From Mansonella perstans (lineage: Eukaryota; Nematoda; Chromadorea; Rhabditida; Onchocercidae), in the NCBI GenBank assembly GCA_037074765.1, contig JBAMDO010000108.1, positions 1 through 64,000 on the forward strand: DNA of 64,000 nucleotides, in the 5' to 3' direction. The stretch's first letter is position 1; every line of letters starts with the position of its first letter. The notes under the pieces were generated by a model. That model saw only the letters and a program-made list of their open reading frames with translations, had not been told where the DNA came from and made no database searches. The translations under genes were made by a program, and so were the position numbers. Below, one piece after another: positions 50,925 to 63,064 of this stretch.

Positions 50925-51621
50925 ATGACGAAACACAATGATACTATCAATGGTATTATAAAACAAAAGCAAGAGGAGACTAATTTCCTGCGCAATCATC
51001 TTAGCAGAGAATGGTATTGAGATTACAGAACCAACACTTAGGCTTGTGATATCAAATAGAAGATTTACATTTTGGTCAGTTTAATTCAAAAGTTTCTTTT
51101 TGTCCGCAGCTTAATTTCTTCTAATTGGATAATATTAAATATTCAAACATCATTTCCAAATCTTACCTAAGCGGTTATTTAGTAAGTATAAACTCTTGGA
51201 ACGAAATTTAGCAAAGAATGATACTAAGATTACAGAACCAACATTTAGGCTTGTGATATCAAATAGAAGTAAGTTAGTAAGTAAATTACATCTGGTCAGT
51301 CGAATTCAAAACTTTCCTTTTGTCCATAGCTTCATTTCTCCTAATTGATAATATTAAATATTCAAGCATCATTTTCAAATCTCACCTAAGCTGCTAATCA
51401 CCAAATCACCTAAGCGGTTACTCACCAAGTATAAACTCATGCGTGAAATGCAGGAACTTAAAGATATTTATTCGGAGTTAATAAAAACGTCGTATTAAAG
51501 ATTTCGTGAAAAGCTGAAAACTGAAAAGTGTAAAAATGGAATTACCGAACTTCTTTATAAAATAGTTCATAAATGTACCAAGCTGCGGACAAAGGAAACT
51601 TTTGAATCCCTTGGACATTAA
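50925..51621 (+). pseudogene. Decayed coding-like region with tandem exon-sized duplication
   Basis: Several + strand frames read as ordinary protein but are broken: 50,925-51,020 (MTKHNDTINGIIKQKQEETN…); 51,149-51,345 (…LVISNRSKLVSKLHLVSRIQ…); and 51,439-51,621 (MREMQELKDIYSELIKTSY, a TAA, then RFREKLKTEKCKNGITELLY…). The two duplicate copies share the same reading: LAENGIEITEPTLRLVISNR in the first and LAKNDTKITEPTFRLVISNR in the second. This argues that this frame was once coding. I do not recognise the protein; a retroelement gag or a decayed host gene are both possible. Confidence 0.4.
51001..51438. repeat. Tandem duplication, 207-bp offset, two copies
   Basis: Copy 1 (from 51,001) and copy 2 (from 51,208) share attacagaaccaacaNttagg, cttgtgatatcaaatagaag, the ggataatattaaatattca segment and cctaagcggttaNt in order, then aagtataaactc. 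A ~25-bp extra piece lies in copy 2. Confidence 0.8.
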
Positions 51622-51904
51622 TTTTAACGTTGCAATCAAAGAAAGTAATATAACGTATAAACAAGTATATTTAATGAAAAGGACGAAAAAACAAAGAGCT
51701 AGCGAAGGTAGTTTTCTTTTGTAATGGAACTTGCAATTTTTATCGCACTAAATTTAATTTTAAAAAATCTAACAAATTTGATTTAAATTTGAAAATACAT
51801 GTGAATGAAAATATATGTGAAGTTAATATAGAATATGCAAATCCATACATAGAGTTTAGTTCCTTATTACTTTAAGTGTACAAGTGAACAGGATAGAAGA
51901 TTAG

Positions 51905-52124
51905 AATCAGATAAAAGGAAAAATTAATGAAACTAAACCTGCTTGTAAATCACTGTTTGCCACTGAAAGGTTATGTCTAAATAAAATATCAAGCAAAAAG
52001 GTAAGTTATGTATGATTTTTGCTTGCAGGACAAGGACTTTCGATTGTTCTTTCAATCAGCGATAAAATTCTGTTCATTAATTCATAAAGATACATGTTTC
52101 CATTTGGTGTGTCGAAAAGCATGA
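51905..52124 (+). other. Two open segments joined by a donor/acceptor-like 28 bp
   Basis: 51,905-52,000 reads …NETKPACKSLFATERLCLNK… and ends at a textbook donor (aaaaag|gtaagttatg). Only 28 bp on is a good acceptor (gatttttgcttgcag), after which 52,029-52,124 continues in phase as DKDFRLFFQSAIKFCSLIHK… to TGA. A 28-bp intron is shorter than normal nematode introns. It may be a remnant belonging to the decayed region at 50.9-51.6 kb. Unrecognised. Confidence 0.25.
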
Positions 52125-52911
52125 TGGCAATGAAACGGAACACTTAACTAAAATAAATATTTTAAATTTCAAATTAGGAAGCACAGAATTAGTGATGATA
52201 ATTTTTGCGCTGATCTGAATAAAAATATAAAATTATTGCAAATCTGTACTATATATAATGATGTCAAAAAATGACAGAACCTTGTGAGGTGATGACTAAT
52301 TATTTTACGATAATTTGAATGGTTAGTCAATCAGCCGATAATAGCTAAAAGTCTATAAGTTTATGTCAAATTGCATTTCTAAGCATAATTCTTAAATTTG
52401 TTCCAACTAAATGTGACAGGGATCTAAATTTAATTTTTTTGTCATTGATTCATTTTATTACTCTATGCTTCGAAATTTAATTTTGGCTCATACTGAAGAT
52501 GATGCAACTTAGCTTTTCCTTTTTCATTTTCATTGGATTTTATTTACTTTATTAATTAAGGATAAGAACAAAGAGGAGTGGAAATCTAATTGCCAGATTA
52601 GATAGAAAATGAATTAACATTTAGAAATAAATTTAATTGTTCTACTCATAATAAAAGAGTAATAAAAGAGGCAATTGAATTTTCCCATCTAAATTCTTCA
52701 AAATATTATCAAACATATTTCACTATTCAGTTCTTAAAATTAACAATGCAACGGGATATTAAACTAAAGTAAATATTTTAAACCTTAAATTAGTAAGCAG
52801 AGGAGATGAATTTACGCTATTGTTAGAGTTATAAGTAAAGGAAGAAAAATAATAATAAATAAAAGAATTATACATTTTCTGTTTGTGTATAAGTATTGTT
52901 TATGTGATTTG

Positions 52912-53235
52912 TGTCATTATCACTCATTTGTCACTTGCTACATTTTTACTAAAGCGGTAATTGTATAATGGTTATAATAATTATATAATAATTACCTGAC
53001 AGCTTTAATAAATAAATAGATAAATTATTACTTTGAAACTAGTACAACTGTATAAAAAAGGAAGAATAAGCAGAAATAAGTAGTATCTCACTGTCACTCA
53101 TTTGTCACTTCTGAAATTTTACTAATGCAGTAATTACACAATAATTAGTTAGCTGATAACTTCAATAATTAAATAGATAAATCATTACTTCGGAAACTAG
53201 TACAACTGTTTAAAAGAGAAGAATAAGTAGAAAAC
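52912..53235. repeat. Tandem duplication, ~165 bp unit, two copies
   Basis: Both copies run cactcatttgtcact, tttttactaaNgcNgtaatt, acttNaataaNtaaatagat, aaactagtacaactgtNtaa, then gaagaataag. Diverged. No gene. Confidence 0.7.
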
Positions 53236-54462
53236 AACCCTGATATTAGTAATGTTCATAGAACAGAATCAGATACAATGATATATATGAATCATTTGTA
53301 CATATTAAATATATTAGTTAGAATATTTATCCCAAGTCAGATTTCTATTTATTTTATTTGTTTGTTATGTCACATTTTGACAATATGATGTCAAATAATT
53401 GTTCTTGATATTTTGTTTGCCAATATTTTATTGATTTGAATTTTTTTCTTTTTTGCTCAATAAAAATTTTCTAAAAAATTTTTCAAATTTTTATTACAGT
53501 ATCTTTTTTTATGGTTTGATATAAAAAGATATAAAAATCTTTTTTTTTTTTTGATCAGTATAAAAGATATGTAAATACAAATAATGCTTTTTGGTTTACC
53601 AATTTTATCATGTCATTTCAAACAATAATAATACTTCTTGCAATAATCAAATCATCTGATAATAACAAATGATAAGAGCTTTGGTTGCTTCTAATGGGAA
53701 AATGATAAAAGTAAAATGGTAGAAGGTGATGATGATAATTAAGATTATGATGATGCGCAAATTTCAAGGCTCTATGGAATAATTTGGATCAGTTTAATCG
53801 TCCCGTATTTTTATATTATTTCCGTTTTCTTGATTATCCTATAATTTAAAAGTGTGAAAAAGACATCCTGTCTTTGTGTCAATTCAACATTCATGTTAAT
53901 CAGTTAGTTCAGTGTCCAAATTTTAGATCAGCATAAAATTCAGATCACTTTTGAGAGCATTATTTATTTACTGTCACGTCCTAAATTCATGTTCATTTAA
54001 TGCAGCCAACACTGCCATATAATAATTAATACATTCGCTTATCGTAGTTCATAATATTTTTAGTTGCTTTCCAGATTGAATGAAAAAAAAAACAGGTTGA
54101 TTTAAATATTTTCGGTTAATCATAGATAATACGTTTTGCATGAAAAAGCAATTTCCTGAACATATCGAAAATGAATTGAATTGCTGATAGTTTGATTCAT
54201 TTGTATTTTACTTCATTTTACTTCTGGCTGTTTTCATTTGGAATTGCAATTTGTCGATTGTTTTTGTTTTTCATTCAGTTTATAAATTAATGAAATGTAA
54301 TTAAAGTAATGGAAATGAAATTAGTGAAAATAAAAGTAGAATTAGTAAAACCTGAGAAATTGCTAAAGAGAAATTTGTTTGAGATTTATGAACTGATTAC
54401 TTAAGTTTTTCCTCTTCTATGCAATCCATCTCTTTTATTATTATTACTATTACATATTATTA

Positions 54463-54749
<287 letters not shown>

Positions 54750-54789
54750 TCTTTGATTTGGATCATTTGGTTACTTGAAAGATTAAGAT

Positions 54790-54996
54790 TCATAAATTTT
54801 CGGTCACTTTTTTTTCAAGATTTTTCCAGAGTTCATCATTTATGTGCGATAAAAGAAGTGGAAGATTTAAATAGCCAATAGACAAGCCAATAGCACAGGT
54901 GGGTAACCATATGTCATTAGCAGGCGTAAATGAATTTGCCTTTGAAATTTGCGTGTTGTAAACACGATTCCCTACTTCATTGCCTATCTTGCCAGT
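54790..54996 (-). other. Open frame of protein-like composition, unknown
   Basis: About 68 codons on the - strand: …GNEVGNRVYNTQISKANSFT, PANDIWLPTCAIGLSIGYLN and LPLLLSHINDELWKNLEKKV to TGA at 54,790. Composition is balanced and not derived from a repeat. There is no Met and no pyrimidine-rich acceptor upstream (the sequence there is A-rich), so it would need a weak AG. It may be an exon, part of a decayed gene, or chance. Confidence 0.3.
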
Positions 54997-55164
54997 TCTT
55001 TTTTTTTACATCATGATTTATTTTTTTGTGTAAACTAGCTTACACATATTTTAGAGTTCAATTTCCAGATTTTTGCTCGGAGTTGAACTTTTTCTAGAAA
55101 AGTCTCGGTAATGGTACAGCAAACAGCTTTTATGTAATATTAAAAATTCTCTACAAATCCGAAG

Positions 55165-55310
55165 TGATAATAATAGTAACAAATATGTTAATGGCAATAA
55201 TAGCAGTAAGAACCGTAATAAGAATGATAGTAATTGCAGTAGTATTAATAACAGTAAGGACCATAATAAGAACGACAGTGCTTGCAGTAATAACAGCGCT
55301 GATGCTAAAA
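55165..55310. repeat. AAT/AGT-type degenerate trinucleotide repeat with a ~54-bp duplication
   Basis: cagtaagaaccgtaataaga followed by atgatagtaattgcagtagt is repeated as cagtaaggaccataataaga with acgacagtgcttgcagtaat. The + frame through it is Asn/Ser-rich with no start. Confidence 0.5.
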
Positions 55311-57689
55311 ATCAGATAATCACTTTTGCATAATTTTTTTTTTTTTTTTTTTTTGTTCTAATCATATAGCAAATATTGGCAAAGTATAATTTACCAGGAA
55401 TAGTTTACATTCTAATAATATTACTTATAGCCAAAGCTATTTCAACCTGAATAGATTGTGTTGCAGTTAGAGATGGAATTTGATATTTACTGAATGTTGA
55501 AATTGAAATTCAACCAAAATTTTCTGGGTCACCGATAGGAATGAAAAATTAGCATTCGAATATTTTATTATCCGTTGCAATATTCTCTCATCAATGCAAT
55601 TATTTTTAATCCTGCATTTTACTTTTAGTTGTTTTGGAATAATTTGAGATTTCATATCACTGAAACAAACAATACTAATATATTTGACACGGAAGATAAA
55701 TAAGATAATAGTTGATAAGTACAATCCCATAGTTTCATTTTTTAATAAGAATGATAAGAGAATAATTAATTGAACAAAACGTTTGGTTATTTTGTTTATT
55801 GTGAAGAGAAGTGATTCAGAATGCTCTTCGATGACAGTTTAATCTTGGAATAATAAGCCAAAAAATTCAGGCATACTTTCATCGTAAGTTACTTTCAGTT
55901 TACAAGGAATTTTTTGAATTGTTCTCATGACTTCTTGTTATACATCGCAAGGTTTTTTTTTCGTTTTTCCTAATTACTTTGAATTAACTTAATAAATGAG
56001 TAAAAATTAATTATTAAATTTTACTAATTTTTATCACATAATCTATTGAAGCCCAAAATAAAGTGCTAAAAATAATTCAGTGAGCGCAACTTGATACTGT
56101 TTCATGCAGGATAAAGTATAGGGGAAGATAAAGGATAGGAGATGGGTTTTTTAAATTTGAAATGACCGTTCAATGGAGCTGTCAGGAAAATTTTTTTACT
56201 GTCAAATAAATTCTTTCTTCATTACTAAGACGAAATTATCATGTTAACTTAAATGAGCCCTTACCTTTTTGAACTAATGTAATGTAACCCATCAGGAAAG
56301 ATCCTGATGACCCCTCCATCATATGTTATTAGTCATAGATACTGCTCTGATAATATTGTAACCATTAACTTTGATAAGTAAATTTTAAGTAACTACTGGT
56401 GGCATTTAAAAATGTCATCAAAATCTAAACCTAAGTTACATTATCATATTATCATTAGTTGTTATCATTATTTTATTTTTCAATTGTTATTATCATGATC
56501 ACTATCATTACTGAATTTATGAAAGTGATAAAAAATATAAGTTCTGCAGTCTATTATCAGTATGATTGGAAAAATCTTCTTAATTAATATATATAAGGCC
56601 CAGTTATTATCTGGCAGAATCCATAACTAACAACAAATAACAACGGTTAGTTATTAACGGGAAAAATATCCATGACTGACATATGAAACGAACAGTTATT
56701 ATCGGGAAAAGTACCCATAGCTAGCACATTATTTCTCTTTATAAAATTTTGTTAATTATTCATCCCTTTTTTGATAATATTTGTTAATGTATTCTGTCTG
56801 ACGCTAATTCTATTTGAAACTCTAAGTGAAATTACACATCAATAAACTATCATGATGGTTTTCCAGCTTCATTGACTTCATTATACAAGTTCCATCTTCT
56901 GATTTACCACACTGGCATATCGATTTATTTTTTCTAAATCATCTTTATAGTTTGAATTGATTATGTATCTTTGTGTTTATGCCTTTCCGAGTATAGTAAT
57001 ATCACCACTATAAGCACTTGCCATTTTGGAACTTGGCTTATACTTGAACACTTATACGTCCTAAATCTTAATAGCTTCACTAAGGGTCAATGTTCTTATC
57101 GCCAGTTAGCTTAATGACCGAATGAATGCTTAAAGTGCAAAATTCTTCGGAGTTTACATTGTCAAACTTAATGAAGAAATATACAAGACCTGATTAATGA
57201 TGTCTTTTTTTTTTGCTGCAAGAAAGTGAAGAATTCTTGTCATTTTTCCTCTTTTTTTTTTAAACAAAAAATTCTTATAAACAAATTCATTTCAGGATGC
57301 GATGTTTAAATTAATTTATTGAACTTCCCATGTATTACAACATTTTACTGAAATTACCAGTTAGATTACACACTTTTCCTGAATTTCTCAATCATCTCTA
57401 CTGTCACATAAACTTTGAATTCCTTATCGCACAGAATTCGAATTCGTCACGCAAATTTTTAATTCTTATGTCATGCAGACTTTGAATTCGTACACAAAGT
57501 TTCAATTCGTATATAATAAAGATTTTGAATTCGTAATATTTCATTGATAAAAATATTCTCTTCCAGAAATGTTTCATCCATTTCATTTATTTTACATATT
57601 TTATTACGTTACACTTTTAAATTTGAATTTTTACGAATTTTGAAAATCATTGTCATGCTGGTGTGGTAAAAAATAATGGATTAGGGATG

Positions 57690-57773
57690 GAAGTAGTTGT
57701 TACGTGTTGGGGAAGTGGAAAGAAACCGTCCGGAAAGGGACTTCTGCCAGTACATTTACACGTCGCCGTATGC
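57690..57773 (+). CDS. Possible penultimate exon of an unidentified + strand gene
   Basis: A conspicuously GC-rich patch ends in a strong donor, gtatgc|gtgagt, at 57,773. The frame that joins the exon at 59,482 without a stop reads …GKWKETVRKGTSASTFTRRR…M. It is open upstream to a TAA near 57,673, but the available AGs (ggattag, gaagtag) are weak acceptors, so the 5' edge is uncertain. The peptide is basic and Ser/Thr-rich, like a cytoplasmic tail. Confidence 0.3.
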
Positions 57774-57844
57774 GTGAGTCACCCGCAAGTTTGGCATTCG
57801 TCCGAATGTGCACCGTGTGTGGGTGTTTGTCTGCCTTTCTTTGT

Positions 57845-58150
57845 CTATGTTTGTTTTTTTGTGTGTTCGTGCATGTATGTGTATGAATGTATGTTTGTAT
57901 GTTTGTATGTGTGAGTTTATGCATGTATGGTGTATGTGTGTTTTATGTGTCTGTTTGTGTATGTGTATGTGTGTGTATATGTGTATGTGTGTGTGTATGT
58001 ATATGTGTATGTGTATGTGTATGTGTACGTGTATGTATATGTGCATGTGTATGTGCATGTAGGCGTGTGTGTGTGTGCGTGTGTGTGTATGTGTGTGTGT
58101 ATGTATGTATGTATGTATGTGTGTGTGTATGTAGGTGTGTGCGTGATGTA
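57845..58150. repeat. TG / ATGTGT / ATGT microsatellite
   Basis: About 300 bp of tgtgtatgtgtatgtgtgtg variants, ending in a (TATG)n run and gtaggtgtgtgcg. The many Cys/Val/Met and His/Thr frames on both strands are artefacts. Confidence 0.95.
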
Positions 58151-58544
58151 TCACGTATTATTTCAAGTTTCATCAATCGGAAGATTGCTTGCTACAACTT
58201 TATTACGTATCTCAGTTATAACTGTGATATTTTCTCTGTAATTCAATTACGACTTGTATAGTTATAATACATAATTACGTATGCTTTTATCTAACTTTTA
58301 TAATTTACACGTTTTTTTTCTTCGATTTCTTCTGTTCATTACGTAAGTGTAACTCTCTCACATGCGAATAATAAGTTATCGGTAGAATTTATTAAAAAAT
58401 ATTTAATGAAAATTTTTTGAAATATTAATTAAAATGATTTGAATTTATAGACGTAAAAAATTTTCTGTGCAAAATTACTTACATAGTTTTCCTTTCCTCA
58501 CCTTTTATATTTAATTAGTTAAATAGTACCTGTAATTAAGTGGT

Positions 58545-58775
58545 TTAGAAAAATTTCTTTAATTTTTTACAGCATCTAAAATGAACAGGTTATGATCAAA
58601 GATTTTTTTTTCTTTTGCTTAAAACGTTATTTAATTTAATGAAATTTAATGCATTTTAAAATTTCTTTCAATTTTTACAGCATCTAAAAGGTACATGGCA
58701 TGATCAAAGTTCTTTTTTTTTGCTTTTGTTTGAAACTTTTTTAATTTAATGAAATTTAATGCACTTTAGACGATA
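58545..58775. repeat. Tandem duplication, ~115 bp unit, two copies
   Basis: Copies share tttacagcatctaaaa, catgatcaaagNtcttttttt, gctttNNttNaaac and taatttaatgaaatttaatg in order. Each copy carries an acceptor-like ttttttacag, but no exon follows. Confidence 0.7.
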
Positions 58776-59481
58776 TAATTTTGATGGAGGTTATTTTGCT
58801 TATGGTACAAATGATTCTGAATATATGGGTGCGTCGTTTACGTTTGAAATAAATTTACTTGATCGCTTTCATACACTTTCGTTATCATTATCATCAGGAA
58901 GATATTTTTAACAATAAATGATAGATGCAAAAAGATAAGAATGTAAAAGATGTTAAGATAAAAAGAGAGATGTGGTAGTAACTAGCTCTGTACATTGTCA
59001 CTTTCATGATCACAACAACTTTTTAGTTGGGATTATTCAAGGAACTTGAAATTACACGACTACGAACTAATTTTTAAAAGTTTACACTGTATGATTTAAA
59101 TGTTACTCATTCATTCCATCTTAACTGATGATGATGATCAACACTCATCATTTTACCATTTATTCATTTGTTTTGCTCATTCATTAATTTTAAACGATAA
59201 TTAAGATTTTAAAAAGCATTGCAAATTATTATTTGTAAATGTGAAGTGATTAATAGTACTGATAATAATTAGTTAATGATAGTTGTTATAATCAATGATT
59301 AACAGCAATTTTTGTTAGTATTTGCTATTACAAAGATTGTTCATAAATAACAATAATAATAATTGTGATAATAATTATAACGATATTGATAGAGTTAATC
59401 GTGGAAGAGATTCTTTGAAATTTTTTGAATTGAATTGACATAGTAATTAGCACAGACAAATTTATTACAACTTTTGCCCAG

Positions 59482-59630
59482 TTCAATCGACTGTGATTAA
59501 AGCGATTTCCACCGAGGAATCTCCACCTCGAAAGATTTCAAAGCAGCAGTCGCCGTTTTTTTCGAAACGGCTCAGTGCCGGGAAGCGACGGACGATGTGT
59601 ACAAAAGACACGGACGTAATCAACGTATAG
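59482..59630 (+). CDS. Probable terminal exon of an unidentified gene, possible PDZ-binding end
   Basis: After the acceptor caacttttgcccag a GC-rich 149-bp block reads (in the phase that fits the exon ending at 57,773) QSTVIKAISTEESPPRKISK, then QQSPFFSKRLSAGKRRTMCT and KDTDVINV to TAG. The region is about half G+C in surroundings near one quarter. It is basic and serine-rich, with a Pro pair, and the final VINV looks like a C-terminal PDZ ligand. This would suit the cytoplasmic tail of a channel or receptor, but I cannot name one. Another frame here is also open for about 60 codons, so the exon call rests on the acceptor and phase match. Confidence 0.4.
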
Positions 59631-59639
59631 AGAGTGAAT

Positions 59640-61270
59640 GGATTCAAATAGGATTATTTCGCTTTGTCTCTTCTATAGAATCATAAAAGCACTGGTAAAT
59701 AGGTTAAGTAAAGGATCACATGTTAGCAGATGACAAAAAGATCCCATTGTTGATAGATGTTTAAACAAAGGATTGCATATTAGGATAAAATACAATGACT
59801 GCTTTGGAACAAAAAATTTAAATTTAAATTTAAAACAAAACATTGCTTCGGTTTTTTTTTCTTTTCCAATAATAGTAATAATATAAACAGTTTAATGAGA
59901 ATCAAATTAACTTTATGCTACTTTTTTTTTTTAACGTGAATAAGATTTCTTTATAATCTTTCATTTCACAATTAATAATATTTACTACTCGATTACATTG
60001 ATAATTATTACTTTAGATTTATAGCATCAAGTAATTAATCAATAATTAATTCTATTTATAATAACAGATGATAGTCCATCATTGATCATATGATAGATGT
60101 TTTATTCTATTTATTTTCATATTTATTCTTCTAATGATATAATTTTAAAAAAGAAAAGAACATCTAACATTACAATTTATTTGTTATTGTAAACAAAATT
60201 AATCATCAATTAATTAAAAAAATTAATTATTACTAATTTTTTTATTCAATCTATTTTTTCAAAAAAAAAAAAAAATTTTTATTAAAATTTTTTTTTTGTT
60301 TAAAAATTGAAATATTGCAGTTTTATTCATCATTTCATTATTCTTTTCACCAATTCACAAGCTTCTATCTCAATAATTTTTTTTTTTAAACTTGTTTAAA
60401 TTGACGAAAAACAGTAAAGATATTTTTTATATTATAAGAGAATGATTTTTTTTTTTTTTTTTTTTAAAAAATTTATTCCTAAAAAAAAATTTCTCTTTAG
60501 ATTGAGGAATGAAACATACCTAAAAGTATTCATCACTTTGTTTTTTTTTTTTTTTTTTTTTTTTTTCAACTTTCCTTCAATTTATTCGATTCATTCCGTT
60601 CATTCATTTTACGCATTCATTCGATCACTTATTTATTCGTCTACTCCATTACCCATCATTATTCATTTATATTTTCTTTCTCAAACAAGAAGTGAGTGTG
60701 ATAAATTTAAAAAGTATGTACATATATACATGTGTATGTGTATGTCTCCTATATATGTATGCGTATGTGTATGTATGTATGTATGTGATTATGTGCATGT
60801 ATGTATATGCATGTATGTGTGTATGTGCATGTGTATTTATATGTATATATATGTGTGTGTATGTGTGTATGTGTATATATGCAAATAAATTAAGCATGAA
60901 ATGGAATGTGTAACTTAATTGTATTAAATTTATTTGCTAAAAAGTACAATAGGATAGCTGATTTTATCCATAATCAATACTAATATATTTAAGTATAATT
61001 GTGATAATGTTTAATGCATTCATAAATTCTGCAATTTGCGGCAATTATCGTCGCATCATTACACACTTGACATCGATTATTTGAGGTCAAAGGTGTGCAG
61101 TGATTTTAATTGAACCTCTACCAATTGGTCAGTTAGATTGTCGCATAATTTTTTCAAATTTAATTTTAACAATCTTTTTTTGTTTTTCATTAATTAATTA
61201 TATTTATAATAATATGTTGGCATATTTGCAAAAAATTGTTGAAATTTAATTTAATAATATTATTGTTTAT
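59640..61270. other. AT-rich intergenic region with homopolymers
   Basis: Contains T runs at 60,450-60,465 and 60,541-60,566 and the microsatellite listed next. The 148-codon frame from 60,442 is homopolymer (Phe) plus TATG-repeat (Cys/Met/Val) translation, not a gene. Confidence 0.7.
60715..60885. repeat. ATGT / TATG microsatellite
   Basis: Interrupted atgtatgtatgtatgtgatt and gtatgtgtgtatgtgcatgt over about 170 bp, much like the array at 57.8-58.1 kb. Confidence 0.9.
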
Positions 61271-61331
61271 AGTAGGAAAAAAGAAAAAAACAAAAAAAAA
61301 ACAAAGGTCTGTTTGAATCACAAAAATCACA

Positions 61332-61493
61332 ATGGGCAAACAACAACTCTATTCGGATTTCAATTATTCAGAATTTGAAGTATGGCGTGGACCAGCTGAA
61401 AAAGTTTTCTATGCACCGTATAATTATACGTCGAAATACAATTTGGAAATGAAATACTGGAATCCTGTTGCGGTACAGCTCTTCTTTTCAAAG
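61332..61493 (+). CDS. First exon of an MSP/VAP-like domain protein (gene continues beyond)
   Basis: ATG at 61,332 opens 54 codons to a donor (tcaaag|gtttctc) in phase 0. The reading is MGKQQLYSDFNYSEFEVWRG, then PAEKVFYAPYNYTSKYNLEM and KYWNPVAVQLFFSK. The PAEKVFYAPY…NLEMKYWNPVAV pattern matches the first strands of the immunoglobulin-like MSP/VAP fold (…P..kv.F..P......l.l.NP....). MSP-domain proteins in nematodes include sperm cytoskeletal proteins and VAP-type membrane-contact proteins. A possible trans-splice acceptor, ttgtttatag, lies at 61,273. The next exon is not clear: the nearest acceptor (aactttcag, 61,572) gives PEKRTFKIF then T-rich sequence. The rest may lie past the window. 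Confidence 0.5.
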
Positions 61494-61989
61494 GTTTCTC
61501 AATAATTTCAATCGTTTTTTCTTTTTTTCTCTCTTCCTTCTATATCTTATTTTAAACTTTTAACTTTCAGCCAGAAAAAAGAACTTTTAAAATATTTGCT
61601 TTTTTCAATTTTTTTTTCTCCCTTAAATTTACATTTTTCTTTTTACAAAAATAAAGTGAAATTTTTGAATGCTATTTCATATAGAATATAATTTTTTAAA
61701 ATGTTTTGACTTTATTACTTTTCTAATGAAATTTAATGATGATAAATTTCATCATGAGTTCCGTAATTCAGTATTAATCATTTCCTTTTTTTCTTTTTTC
61801 TTCTTCCTTTTTCAAAATGATATTTCTTACTTTCAAAACTTATTTGTCTCATATTTTTTAATTGCAAGAAAAAAATCATTCATTTTCATTTTAAGCAATT
61901 TTTCCATTTCATTTACCTTTTCACTGATCAAAATTTGTTAGCAATAAATTTCATTTATTTTAAAATTTGTTATCATTTTGCAATTCCCA

Positions 61990-62175
61990 TTTATTCATTA
62001 TTCGTTTATTAGATTTATTCATTATTTATTTGTTATATTTATTCATCATTTATTTATTTAATTTATTCGTTATTTATTTATTATATTTATTTATTGTTTA
62101 TTCATTATATTCATTCATTATTTATTTATTATATTTGTTCATTATTTATTTATTATATTTATTCATTATTTGTTT
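61990..62175. repeat. TTTATTCATTATTTATTTATTATA minisatellite
   Basis: About six copies of a ~24-32 bp unit, attcattatttatttattat with attt spacers. The + frame (Leu/Ile/Tyr) is an artefact. Confidence 0.8.
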
Positions 62176-62943
62176 AAATTTAAAATTTGAATAAGCAATG
62201 ATTTTAATCGATCATTGATCATTGATTCTCTTTCACAAAATTTCAAGTTAATTGTTAAATGTAAGCTCAGTTACTTTTACATTGTTTTTTTATGCATCAT
62301 TAGAAATAAGTACATTTTGCAATCAATTAAAAAATTTATTATCATTTATGAAAATAAAACTGTTGCAAGTTGTACAGCTAACATTATAAATAAGTCAGCT
62401 TAACTGACAACTGCAATGACTTTATTTAAATTATGTTTAATTAACAATTTTAATTGAATTAAGTTTAATTAACAACTGAAACTAAACTGACCTAAATTAT
62501 TAATTAAAATAAGTTAATGTAACTAATTTACTAATAATTCACTAATTAATGAAAGTTTTTCTGTTATTTTTCTAATTTGAATGCATATAGATGATGTTTA
62601 TATATCTATGGGTCACTTCAATTAATGAAGGAAGTTTTCATTTTTAGTGTAAAAAATAATGTGACAATATCAACGACACTTCATTCTTCCACAATTTTTT
62701 ATTTCGGTTATTTATTCAAGATGACAAAATCAGTATTCTCCTCTCTCCCTCTCTCTCTCTCTCTCTCATTCTCTTTCTCTGCCAGTTCAATTATGAAAAC
62801 TTTTTGACATTAATTCAATCCTTTTTTTACTTTACTTTTAGTCAATAATTACTTATCAATCAATAATCAAACTTAAAATATAAGTGTGCAATAGGATATA
62901 ATCACAAATATCAATAATGTAATCTTACTAATATCACCATAAA

Positions 62944-63064
62944 GATATTACTACAACACCTTATTTCTATCATATCATTTGATGATTTCTACTGGGGCAA
63001 AAAAGACCCCGACAGTAATTATGTAATTAACTAGTCAATATTAATAAAGTGTTGTAGTAATATC
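62944..63064. mobile_element. Small inverted-repeat element (MITE-like)
   Basis: GATATTACTACAACAC at 62,944-62,959 is perfectly inverted at 63,049-63,064 (GTGTTGTAGTAATATC). The similarity extends a few bases further out (accataaa / tttggt-like) and inward (ctta/taaa). The 89-bp centre holds ggggcaaaaaagacccc, a GGGG/CCCC hairpin. There is no coding capacity. It looks like a tiny non-autonomous element or a structured RNA. Confidence 0.5.

Noticed and set aside
57756..58261. Several 60-132 codon Cys/Val/Met and His/Thr ORFs
   Set aside because: All are frames of one TG/TATG microsatellite; no start context, splice site or complexity.
60442..60888. 148-codon ORF, the longest in the window
   Set aside because: Poly-T gives poly-Phe and a TATG array gives Cys/Met/Val; only the short piece between has normal composition.
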